Origin: Streptomyces sp. ITFR-21
GTDB taxonomy: Bacteria; Actinomycetota; Actinomycetes; Streptomycetales; Streptomycetaceae
NCBI RefSeq assembly: GCF_031844685.1
Contig: NZ_CP134605.1
Coordinates: 4,089,001 to 4,153,000, forward strand
Reading direction: 5' to 3'
Length of the DNA stretch: 64,000 bases
The position numbers were made by a program, and so were the translations under genes. The notes beneath the pieces are model-generated. The model saw only the letters and a program-made list of their open reading frames with translations. It was not told the DNA's origin and searched no databases. Positions 8,464-14,983 of the stretch are shown one piece after another; the stretch's first letter is position 1; each line of letters opens with the position of its first letter.

Positions 8464-9129
8464 TCAGTCCCGCCGGCCCGCGCGGCGGACCGCTTCGGGG
8501 ACGGTGATGTCGCCCGCGACGAGTTCAAGGGTGCGGCCCGCGGTGGCGGGGGCGTCGAGGAGGGCGAGCAGGACGGCGGCCACGTCGTCGCGGGGGATCG
8601 AGCCGCGGCCGGTGTCGGCGCCGAGGTTGACGCGGCCGGTGCCGGCCGCGTCGGTGAGGGCACCCGGGCGCAGGATCGTCCAGTCCAGGCCCGCGCCGCG
8701 GGCCCGGATCGCGTCGTCGGCCGCGCCCTTGGCCCGCAGGTAGGCGGTGAAGATCGGGTCGGGGTTGGCCGCCCCGGCGTCGGCGCCCCGGGAGGAGACG
8801 ATCAGGAAGCGCCGTACGCCCGCCAGCTCGGCCGCGTCCGCGAGCAGCACCGCCGCGTCCCGGTCGACGGTCAGCTTGCGCTCGGCGCCGCTGCCGGGCC
8901 CCGCCCCCGCCGCGAAGACCGCCGCGTCCGCGCCGCGCAGCACCTTCGCCACCTCGTCCACCGCGGCGGCCTCCAGGTCCAGCACGACGGGCTCAGCGCC
9001 CACCGACACCAGGTCCTCGCTCTGCGCCGGGTTGCGGATCAGCCCGACCGCCTCGTCCCCGCGCCCGGCGAGCAACCGCTCCAGCCGTAGCGCGATCTGT
9101 CCGTGTCCACCCGCGATGACGGTACGCAT
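8464..9129 (-). CDS. NAD(P)H-binding atypical SDR-fold protein
   Basis: 221 aa. The N-terminus (MRTVIAGGHGQIA) carries the Gly-rich Rossmann motif G-G-x-G-x-I-A at residues 7-13. FLIVSSRGAD and AYLRAKGAADDAIR provide the Ser and Y-x-x-x-K-like elements of atypical short-chain dehydrogenases (YwnB/YhfK/NmrA-like group), and LDWTILRPGALTD matches the family's W-T-I-L-R-P-G signature. Such proteins act as NAD(P)-binding oxidoreductases or redox sensors; the substrate cannot be told. It is monocistronic, with repeat-rich DNA immediately upstream. Confidence 0.85.
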   Translation of the reverse strand: MRTVIAGGHGQIALRLERLLAGRGDEAVGLIRNPAQSEDLVSVGAEPVVLDLEAAAVDEVAKVLRGADAAVFAAGAGPGSGAERKLTVDRDAAVLLADAAELAGVRRFLIVSSRGADAGAANPDPIFTAYLRAKGAADDAIRARGAGLDWTILRPGALTDAAGTGRVNLGADTGRGSIPRDDVAAVLLALLDAPATAGRTLELVAGDITVPEAVRRAGRRD

Positions 9130-9152
9130 ACGCCCGACGGTACGCCGCCCGG

Positions 9153-9200
9153 CCCTCCTTTTGCCGCCGCCTCGCCTCCGGCCGCTTCGACCCGGGGGTG
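9153..9200 (-). repeat. Partial copy (D) of the dispersed ~180-bp repeat
   Basis: About 45 bases resemble the end of the repeat copies at 9451, 9788 and 18813 (the TTTTGCCGCC...CGCCTCCGG.CGCTT end), in minus orientation. Homology then stops, so this is a truncated copy. Confidence 0.5.
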
Positions 9201-9214
9201 CCGTCGGGCGTGTC

Positions 9215-9440
9215 GGCGCCCCAGGGGGGGGTGCCCCAAGGGGGGTGCCCGGTGGGGTTGGGGTGCCGTGGTGGGTGCTGTCGGGGGGCAGGGGTGCCCG
9301 GCGGCGTGGAGGTGCCCGTGGTGGGTGCCCGGTGGGTTGGGGTGCCCCAAGGTGGGTGCTGTCGGGCGTGAGGGTGCCCGTGGTGGGTGCCCACCAGGGT
9401 TGGGGGTGCCGTGGGGTGGGTGCTGTTGGGCGTTGTGGCG
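9215..9440. repeat. Degenerate GTGGGTGCC/GGGTGCCC repeat tract
   Basis: About 225 bases are built from irregular GTGGGTGCC, GGGTGCCC and GTGCTGTCGGGC units. Similar units border the other copies of the dispersed repeat (9630-9680, and as complement at 19020-19060). It holds no convincing gene. Spurious frames through it give low-complexity Gly/Val/Arg peptides. Confidence 0.65.
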
Positions 9441-9450
9441 CCGTCCTTTC

Positions 9451-9632
9451 CTCTTTTTTTGCCGCCTTCTCGCCTCCGGGCGCTTGGGTCCGGTGTCGAC
9501 GGTCCTCGTCGTACGGTCGCTCCTTCGTCGCTTCCTTCTCCTCGTCTCTTTCGACACCGGCGCGCCCTTTGGCTCGCCGGCTACCGGTGGACCGTCGGGC
9601 GGATCGGTGGCCGAGGGTGGGTGCCCGTCGGG
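9451..9632 (-). repeat. Dispersed repeat copy A (diverged)
   Basis: Read on the minus strand this matches copies B and C over both flanks (the CGAAGGGCGCGCCGGTGTCGA-like left part with one change, and GTCGACACCGG...AAGCGCCCGGAGGCG at the right), but the ~45 bases in the middle differ. With copy B it forms an inverted pair about 155 bases apart. The stem-forming ends are conserved. Confidence 0.7.
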
Positions 9633-9787
9633 GTGAGGGTGCCCCTTTGGTGGGTGCCGTCGGGCGTCAGGGCACCCAAGGGGGGCGCAGGCCCGGGGTG
9701 GCTGGGTTACCCCACCCGGCGCCGTACGGTCCGCCGGTCCGTTCACCTGACGCCGTACGGCACCCACCCCGGGGCACCGACACGCCC

Positions 9788-9968
9788 GACGGCGCGCCCC
9801 CACGTCTACCGACCCGCTCGACGGTTCGCCGGGTAGCCGGTGAGCCGAAGGGCGCGCCGGTGTCGAAAGGGAGAGCGCGCGGAGTGAGCGAGGTACGAGC
9901 GAGTGAGCACGGTCGACCGTCGACACCGGGTTTAAGCGCCCGGAGGCGAAGCGGCGGCAAAAAAGGAG
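9788..9968 (+). repeat. Dispersed repeat copy B with conserved stem
   Basis: About 180 bases, close to identical with copy C at 18813: a 90-base core (from GTAGCCGGTGAGCCG to GGTCGACCGTCG) differs at a single position. Inside, GGGCGC (9850-9855) and CCGGTGTCGA (9857-9866) are complementary to TCGACACCGG (9920-9929) and GCGCCC (9936-9941), so the element can fold into a long stem. It ends in an A-rich run. There is no plausible coding function. The gap 9130-9975 contains only these repeats. Confidence 0.8.
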
Positions 9969-9975
9969 AAACCCG

Positions 9976-11199
9976 CTACTCCTCCCGGTGAGACTGCCGT
10001 GGCAGGTCGAGTACCACCCCGGCCGCCGAGTCGCAGTACTCGCGTACCGCGCTGGTCCTGGACACCACCCGGCCGCGGTGGATCACGATCCGGCTGTAGG
10101 CCAGGGAGAGGATGCCGGCGACGGTCTCGCCGCGTACCGCGAGGAGTTCGGCGGGGAAGCCCGCCTCGACCCGGACCTCGGGCAGTCCGACGACCGCTCG
10201 GGCCTCGCCGCTGACCAGGTCGTACGCCTGGGGCGCCGCGCACTCGCCGTAGGAGGCGAGCAGGAAGGCGGCCTCCAGGGGGTCGCCGCGGCCTACCGGG
10301 TTGGTGAGGTCGCCGAGCGCGCCGCTGCCCGCGGCCACCCGTACGCCCGCCGAGCGCAGCGCGCGCACCGGCGTCGAGCCGTACCGGTCCTGGACGCAGC
10401 AGCCGCCCTGCGGCAGCGCCACCACCGAGACGCCGGCCGCCGCCAGCCGGGCCGCGGTGGTGGCGACGGCCGTCGCGGGCAGCCGGCTCAGGCCGTGGCA
10501 GGGGCCGAGGGTGACGCCGGGCCGCAGGCCGCCGGCCATCGCGGCCAGCCGGGCCAGCCGGGCCGGGTCGTCGGCGGCGGTGTGCAGGTCGACCGGGACC
10601 CCGAACTCGGCGGCCAGCGACACCACCGCCTCCGTGTATCCGCTCGGATCCGGGTCCAGGTCCGGGCAGCCGCCGACCGCCGCGGCGCCCATCTTCAGCG
10701 CGTCCCGCAGCATCGCCAGCCCGTCCGCGCCCGCGGCCCCGGTCAGCAGTCGCGGCAGCGCGACCGGTTGCACCTCCACCAGGCCGCGCAGCGCCTGCCG
10801 GGCCTGCAGTACGGCCTCCAGCGCGCGCAGCCCCTGCACGTCGCCGATCCGTACGTGGCTGCGTACCGCGGTCGCGCCGTGGCCGAGTTGCAGCAGGGCG
10901 GCCTCGGTGGCCCGGCGCTGGACGTCCTGCGCGTCGCCGGTCGGCGGGCCGCCCGCGGTCAGCGCCTGGTCCAGGTGGGCGTGCGGTTCGGCGGGTGCGG
11001 GCAGCAGCAGGTAGCCCCGCAGGTCCACGGAGGTGCCGGTGGCCGCCGCGGCGGCCGGGACGAGGCTGCCGGCGGTGCCGACGGCCTCGATCCGCGGGCC
11101 GTTCAGCCGGACGTCCACGATGCGGCCGTCGGTCAGCCGGGCGCCGCACAGCAGCAGGGTGGCGGTCTCCGCGGCGGTCTCACGAGGGCTGTCGGTCAT
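9976..11199 (-). CDS. Cytosine-deaminase-like amidohydrolase with altered active site
   Basis: 407 aa. The start is the ATG at 11199 because GGAGGAG lies 6 bases upstream; a longer frame exists but has no such signal. The fold is that of CodA-type metal-dependent hydrolases: a small beta domain, then EPHAHLDQ with the first metal His pair, VDLHTAADD with the third His, GPCHGLS, and a C-terminal beta domain (SRIVIHRGRVV). Compared with E. coli CodA, the catalytic Glu after the third His (H-x-D-E) is Ala here, and the metal-binding Asp in GHDDV is missing (GSGALGD). It may hydrolyse a different substrate or be a pseudoenzyme. It is monocistronic; repeat copy B abuts its 3' end. Confidence 0.75.
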   Translation of the reverse strand: MTDSPRETAAETATLLLCGARLTDGRIVDVRLNGPRIEAVGTAGSLVPAAAAATGTSVDLRGYLLLPAPAEPHAHLDQALTAGGPPTGDAQDVQRRATEAALLQLGHGATAVRSHVRIGDVQGLRALEAVLQARQALRGLVEVQPVALPRLLTGAAGADGLAMLRDALKMGAAAVGGCPDLDPDPSGYTEAVVSLAAEFGVPVDLHTAADDPARLARLAAMAGGLRPGVTLGPCHGLSRLPATAVATTAARLAAAGVSVVALPQGGCCVQDRYGSTPVRALRSAGVRVAAGSGALGDLTNPVGRGDPLEAAFLLASYGECAAPQAYDLVSGEARAVVGLPEVRVEAGFPAELLAVRGETVAGILSLAYSRIVIHRGRVVSRTSAVREYCDSAAGVVLDLPRQSHREE

Positions 11200-11432
11200 C
11201 GCGCTCCTCCGGGTGCGGGCAGGCGGACGGCGGGGCGAGCCAGGATCACGCCCCCCGACCCTAGGCCCCGCACCCCGCGCCGCCCGCCACCTGCGATTAG
11301 TACGACCGCCGTGCGCCGTCCTCTTCCCCCGGGGGCGTCCCCGGGCCCGCCCCGAGCGGGAGCCGGCTCCCCGCCCCGCCCCGCCACCGGGACGCACACC
11401 CCCGGCCGCCCGCGCGGCAGGCTCCCCGCCGC

Positions 11433-11875
11433 TCACCGCTCACGGCACGCCGCTCGGCCCGCGCCGTCCGCGAGCCCCCCGATCGAGCGAAGCCCGGCGT
11501 CGATGAGGTCGGCCGCGCGGCGGACGTCGGCGCACACCGCCGCATGCACCCGGGCGGGCGCGGAGCCGTCGCCGAGGTGCCTGCGCAGGCTCTGGAACTG
11601 GATGGTCCAGAGTCCGACCAGGGCGGTCGCCGCGATCTGCGGCTCCGGGTCGTCCGGGCTCGTCCCGGCCAGTGCCTCGGCGGCCGTACGGACGAGCCGG
11701 TCGGTCATGTCGCGCTGGTGGGCCCGCAGTGACGGCGTGGACTGGAGGAGTGCGCCGAAGCGCATGACCAGGCGGCCGGCCGGGACCGGGTCGTCCTGGC
11801 CGGCGAGCCAGGAGGTCATACCGCCCAGTTCGTCGGACAGCAGTCCGAGCACCGCCTCGACGGGCGACCGGCCGG
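11433..11875 (-). pseudogene. TetR-family regulator remnant (C-terminal ligand domain only)
   Basis: The leftward frame encodes a helical TetR ligand-binding half: VEAVLGLLSDELGG, a region around RLVMRFGALLQSTPSLRAHQ, then QIAATALVGLWTIQFQSLR and DVRRAADLIDAGL. The N-terminal HTH is absent; upstream of ~11875 the same strand is antisense to a rightward SRPBCC remnant. The 5' half of the gene was lost together with the 5' part of its divergent neighbour. Confidence 0.7.
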
Positions 11876-11883
11876 GTTCGGCG

Positions 11884-12113
11884 GGCGCGACGTCACCGAG
11901 GTCGCCTACCGGCTCGAACCCCGCGCCGGGGGAACCCGCTTCGTCTACGAGCACACCGGCTTCACCGGCGTCGGCGGCCTGTTCACGGCGAAGCCGCTGG
12001 GCGGCGTCCGCCGCAAGATGCTCACCGTGGGGCTGCCCCGGTCCTCGCCGACCACGACGAGGAGGGCCGGCTCCGTCCCGGAAGCACGCTCCGACCGAGG
12101 TCCCAGCCGTAGT
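11884..12113 (+). pseudogene. SRPBCC/AHSA1-domain protein remnant
   Basis: The rightward frame from 11884 reads DVTEVAYRLEPRAGGTRF, VYEHTGFTGVGGLFTAK and GGVRRKMLTVGLP, the C-terminal half of an AHSA1/START-like SRPBCC protein. Near 12037 the frame breaks; adding one base continues as LADHDEEGRLRPGSTLRP to a TAG at 12111. The N-terminal half is missing at the junction with the divergent TetR remnant. ArsR- or TetR-linked SRPBCC genes are common pairs. Confidence 0.6.
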
Positions 12114-12262
12114 GCTCCGCGCGGCCGGGACCCGGTGCCGGCCGGTCCCCGGACCCCGCCCGGCAGGGGGGCCGCAGAGGTCGGCGCAGAGGCCGGAGCA
12201 GGGGGCGGAGCAGGGGGCGGAGAGGGTCCGCCGGGGTCCGATCTGCCCCGGGGGATACGGAT

Positions 12263-12289
12263 TTCACGTATGGCAGCGGAGCGTGTAAT
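12263..12289 (+). promoter_or_regulatory. Candidate promoter for tRNA-Thr/tRNA-Met
   Basis: TTCACG (12263-12268) and TGTAAT (12284-12289), 15 bases apart, end 13 bases before tRNA-Thr. The spacing is short, so this is tentative. Confidence 0.4.
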
Positions 12290-12302
12290 GTCTTCCTCGC
12301 TC

Positions 12303-12375
12303 GCCCCAATAGCTCAGTCGGTAGAGCGTCTCCATGGTAAGGAGAAGGTCTACGGTTCGATTCCGTATTGGGGCT
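12303..12375 (+). tRNA. tRNA-Thr (GGT)
   Basis: A 73-base cloverleaf with perfect acceptor stem GCCCCAA/TTGGGGC, D-arm GCTC...GAGC, anticodon stem TCTCC/GGAGA with loop ATGGTAA (anticodon GGT), and T-arm TACGG-TTCGATT-CCGTA. CCA is not encoded. It sits with tRNA-Met upstream of rpmG, the usual actinobacterial order. Confidence 0.97.
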
Positions 12376-12419
12376 CTGATGGTCGGCCCCCCGCCTCACG
12401 GGGCGGGGACCGCCATCGC

Positions 12420-12492
12420 AGCGGCGTAGCTCAGTCGGTAGAGCAAGCGGCTCATAATCGCTGTGTCACCGGTTCAAGTCCGGTCGCCGCTA
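12420..12492 (+). tRNA. tRNA-Met (CAT)
   Basis: A 73-base cloverleaf with acceptor AGCGGCG/CGCCGCT, D-arm GCTC/GAGC, anticodon loop CTCATAA (anticodon CAT), and T-arm ACCGG-TTCAAGT-CCGGT. The paired first acceptor base (A-T) indicates an elongator rather than an initiator. CCA is not encoded. Confidence 0.96.
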
Positions 12493-12576
12493 CTCTCCGT
12501 AGCCGATTGTGGGATCGGTCCCTCAGTCGGCTACTATCCATGTGTTCATCACACCCGTTCGTCAAGGAGCACTCAC

Positions 12577-12741
12577 GTGGCCGCCACCGACGTCCGCCCG
12601 AAGATCACGCTGGCCTGCGTGGAGTGCAAGGAGCGGAACTACATCACCAAGAAGAACCGGCGCAACGACCCGGACCGTCTTGAGATGAAGAAGCACTGCC
12701 CGCGTTGCAACGCGCACACCGCGCACCGCGAGACGCGCTGA
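12577..12741 (+). CDS. rpmG: 50S ribosomal protein L33
   Basis: 54 aa from a GTG preceded by AAGGAGC. It has all four zinc-ligand cysteines (C-V-E-C near residue 14 and C-P-R-C near 41), so it is the zinc-binding C+ paralogue. L33 sits near the E site of the large subunit. A TACTAT -10 box is at 12532-12537. The order tRNA-Thr, tRNA-Met, rpmG, MaoC-like genes is conserved in Actinobacteria. Confidence 0.97.
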   Translation: MAATDVRPKITLACVECKERNYITKKNRRNDPDRLEMKKHCPRCNAHTAHRETR

Positions 12742-12763
12742 CCCGCACCCCAAGCCCACGCCG

Positions 12764-12796
12764 CCGTCCGCGCACAGCGCCACCGTGCGCGGACGG
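12764..12796. terminator. Hairpin terminator after rpmG
   Basis: A perfect 12-bp stem CCGTCCGCGCAC/GTGCGCGGACGG with a 9-base loop, 22 bases after the rpmG stop. A second 11-bp hairpin (12856-12866 with 12888-12898) follows before hadA and may be an additional terminator or a leader structure. Confidence 0.75.
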
Positions 12797-12959
12797 AACA
12801 GGACGGCAGGACTCCCACCTCCACCGGGAGTCCGCCCATCCGGCAGCTCTACGTACCGCGAGGCCGTCCCCGTGTCACCGCCGGGGGCGGCCTCGCGGCG
12901 CGTTCGGCCCGGCGTTACCGCAGTCGATCCCGCAGCCGTTCCCGTGCCCGGAGGTGCCG

Positions 12960-13580
12960 ATGGCCCTGGACCAGTCGTTCGTGGGGCGGAGTTATCCGCC
13001 CACCGCCCCCTATGAAGTGGGCCGGGAGAAGATCCGCGAGTTCGCCGAGGCGATCGGCGACCCGCATCCCGCCTACGTGGACCCGGACGCGGCCAAGGCG
13101 CTCGGCCATTCCGACGTAATCGCCCCGCCGACCTTCGCCTTCGCCATCACCTACAAGGCGGCCGGCATCGTCATCTCCGACCCCGCCCTCGGCCTGGACT
13201 ACAGCAGGGTGGTGCACGGCGACCAGAAGTTCGCCTACACCCGTCCGGTACGGGCCGGCGACCGCCTCACCGTGACCTCCACGATCGAGCGGATCAAGAC
13301 GCTGGGCGGCAACGAGGTCCTGGACATCCGCGGCGAGGTCCACGACGAGTCGGGCGAGCACGTGGTGACCGCCTGGACGAAGCTGGTCGCCCGTGCGGCG
13401 GACGCGGACGACGCAGACGACGCGGCCGGCGGGGCGGCGGACGGACCGGCCGGTGGGGCCCCGGAGGGCGCGCCCGGCGAGGCGCCCGCCGTGTCCGCGC
13501 CCGCCGGGTTCGAGAGCGGGTCCGAGAGCGGGTCCGAGGCCGCGCCCGAAGGCGCGGCCGACGCGAAGGGGGAGGCGTGA
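12960..13580 (+). CDS. hadA: MaoC-like (3R)-hydroxyacyl-thioester dehydratase subunit A
   Basis: 206 aa, ATG preceded by GGAGGTGCC. Residues 1-~150 form a hot-dog fold (FVGRSYPPTAPYEVGREKIREFAEAIGD, then VIAPPTFAFAI) like HadA/FAS1B-type dehydratase partners. In the mycobacterial enzyme this subunit binds the substrate chain while HadB carries the catalytic residues. The next gene overlaps its stop (GTGATG), so the pair is co-translated as expected for a heterodimer. Residues ~150-206 are an Asp, Ala, Gly, Pro and Glu-rich tail with ADADDADDA and SGSESGSE repeats, absent from the usual ~150-residue proteins and probably disordered. A streptomycete role in fatty-acid or polyketide dehydration is inferred. 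Confidence 0.88.
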   Translation: MALDQSFVGRSYPPTAPYEVGREKIREFAEAIGDPHPAYVDPDAAKALGHSDVIAPPTFAFAITYKAAGIVISDPALGLDYSRVVHGDQKFAYTRPVRAGDRLTVTSTIERIKTLGGNEVLDIRGEVHDESGEHVVTAWTKLVARAADADDADDAAGGAADGPAGGAPEGAPGEAPAVSAPAGFESGSESGSEAAPEGAADAKGEA

Positions 13581-14008
13581 TGGCCGCGGCGATCGCTTAC
13601 GGGGACGTGGAGGTCGGCACCGAACTGCCGTCGCGCGCCTTCCCGGTCACCCGGGCCACGCTCGTGCAGTACGCGGGTGCCTCCGGTGACTTCAACCCCA
13701 TCCACTGGAACGAGAAGTTCGCCCGCGAGGTCGGCCTGCCCGACGTGATCGCCCACGGCATGTTCACCATGGCCTCCGCGGTCCGGGTCGTCACCGACTG
13801 GGTGGGCGACCCGGGCGCCGTCGTCGAGTACGGCGTCCGCTTCACCCGGCCGGTCGTCGTCCCCAACGACGACCAGGGCGCCACCGTCGAGGTCGCCGCC
13901 AAGGTCGCCGCACTTCTCGACGACAACCGCGTCCGGGTCGACGTCACCGCCACCAGCGCCGGCCAGAAGGTCCTCGGCGTCGCCCGCGCGGTCGTCCAAC
14001 TGGCCTGA
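13580..14008 (+). CDS. hadB: MaoC-like dehydratase subunit B (catalytic)
   Basis: 142 aa. The ATG at 13580 overlaps the hadA stop by one base; a GTG three bases upstream is the alternative, and GGGGGAGG precedes both. The hydratase-2 motif reads SGDFNPIHWNEKFA, with the catalytic pair Asp37 and His42, followed by HGMFTMA, at the same place as in mycobacterial HadB. The protein removes water from (3R)-hydroxyacyl thioesters with HadA. The stop codon lies inside an 18-bp tandem repeat. Confidence 0.9.
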   Translation: MAAAIAYGDVEVGTELPSRAFPVTRATLVQYAGASGDFNPIHWNEKFAREVGLPDVIAHGMFTMASAVRVVTDWVGDPGAVVEYGVRFTRPVVVPNDDQGATVEVAAKVAALLDDNRVRVDVTATSAGQKVLGVARAVVQLA

Positions 14009-14051
14009 GCCCGATCCCTGGCCTGAGCCCGATCCCTGGCCTGAGCCCGAG
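14001..14051. repeat. 18-bp tandem repeat at the hadB 3' end
   Basis: The unit TGGCCTGAGCCCGATCCC is repeated 2.8 times. The first unit contains the hadB stop codon, so the next copies are duplicated coding end plus downstream DNA. Confidence 0.85.
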
Positions 14052-14167
14052 CTCCGGGACGGGGCCGGCACCCGGTCCCTGACCCCCGGGCCGAGCCCGG
14101 GATCGGGGCTGGGGCTGACGCCCGCTTCCCCGCTTGCGGCTGAGCCGCGCCCGGCCCGCACACCACG

Positions 14168-14201
14168 CGCCCGGCCCCCGCCACCCCGGGGGGGCCGGGC
14201 G
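14168..14201. terminator. Hairpin terminator after hadAB
   Basis: An 11-bp perfect stem CGCCCGGCCCC/GGGGCCGGGCG with a 12-base loop between hadB and the next gene. Confidence 0.7.
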
Positions 14202-14277
14202 GCGGGCGTTCCAGGGCTCCCGGGGGCGGGATACGGCGGCGCCGATGATCCGACGACCGGACCGGGACGACCCCGCC

Positions 14278-14307
14278 TTGACGCAGGTAGTGATTGGCCA
14301 CTAACTT
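14278..14307 (+). promoter_or_regulatory. tetR promoter with overlapping operator
   Basis: TTGACG (14278) and TAACTT (14302) are 18 bases apart. The expected start of transcription falls on or next to the ATG at 14314, so the mRNA is probably leaderless. The palindrome TAGTGATTGGCCACTAA (14288-14304) covers the spacer and -10, which suits autorepression. A sequence with the same half-sites and spacing precedes the MFS gene. Confidence 0.65.
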
Positions 14308-14313
14308 AATCGC

Positions 14314-14865
14314 ATGGTCAGGATGAGCGCACAGGACCGGCGTCAGAGCGTCATCCGCGCGGCGATGAGCGAGTTCGCCCACGGCGGGTACAAGGGCACC
14401 TCCACGGAGGCCATCGCCCGCCGGGTGGGCGTCTCGCAGCCGTACTTGTTCCGGCTCTTCCCCAACAAGCAGGCCATCTTCCTGGCCGCCGCCGAGTACT
14501 GCATGGACACCACCCGCGAGGCCCTCACCGCCGCCGCCGACAAAGTGCCGGCGGAGGAGCGGCTGGAGGCGATGGGGCGGGCGTACCAGGAGCTGATCCA
14601 CGACGACCCGGAGCGGCTGCTCATGCAGATGCAGACGTACGTCGCGGTGGCCTCCTCCGAGGCGGCCGGGGACCCGGGGTTCGGCGAGGCGGTACGGGAA
14701 CGGTGGCAGGCGCTGTGGGACGCCGTGCACCTGGAGCTGGGCGCGGACGTGGACGAGACCACGGAATTCCTGGCCTATGGAATGCTTATCAACACGCTGG
14801 TGTCGCTCGGTTTTCCGGCCGACCACCGCAACTGGGAGGGCTTCTACGTGGCGGCCAGGCCCTAG
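14314..14865 (+). CDS. TetR/AcrR-family transcriptional regulator of the adjacent efflux pump
   Basis: 183 aa. The N-terminal HTH (residues ~8-55: VIRAAMSEFAHGGYKGTST, EAIARRVGVSQPYLFRLFPNK) is canonical, including the Y-L-F-R-L-F signature, and is followed by an all-helical ligand domain. There is no ribosome-binding site before the ATG, and the promoter spacing predicts a leaderless transcript. Downstream on the same strand is a DHA2 drug transporter whose promoter holds the same TAGT...ACTAA palindrome. The regulator therefore most likely represses itself and the pump until a drug binds; the ligand is unknown. Confidence 0.9.
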   Translation: MVRMSAQDRRQSVIRAAMSEFAHGGYKGTSTEAIARRVGVSQPYLFRLFPNKQAIFLAAAEYCMDTTREALTAAADKVPAEERLEAMGRAYQELIHDDPERLLMQMQTYVAVASSEAAGDPGFGEAVRERWQALWDAVHLELGADVDETTEFLAYGMLINTLVSLGFPADHRNWEGFYVAARP

Positions 14866-14947
14866 GGTCCGTTGTTCCCCAGGGGGGTGAGCGGGCGGGT
14901 GTGAGGGCGCCCGGGGCAGGGGAGGGCGTTTTTTTGCCCGCGGAAGT

Positions 14948-14964
14948 TAGTCATCAATAACTAA
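14948..14964 (+). promoter_or_regulatory. Second TetR operator, at the MFS promoter
   Basis: TAGTCATCAATAACTAA shares its outer bases TAGT.AT and ACTAA and its 17-base length with the palindrome at 14288-14304. It lies 20 bases before the MFS start and overlaps the probable -10 region. Confidence 0.65.
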
Positions 14965-14983
14965 TCTGAGGGGAAACGGAACG

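Noticed and set aside
8987..9987. Overlapping open frames (up to ~400 codons) across 8.7-10 kb and around 18.7-19.5 kb
   Set aside because: They run through the dispersed repeats and antisense to real genes, and give Gly/Val/Arg/Pro-rich peptides without domains.
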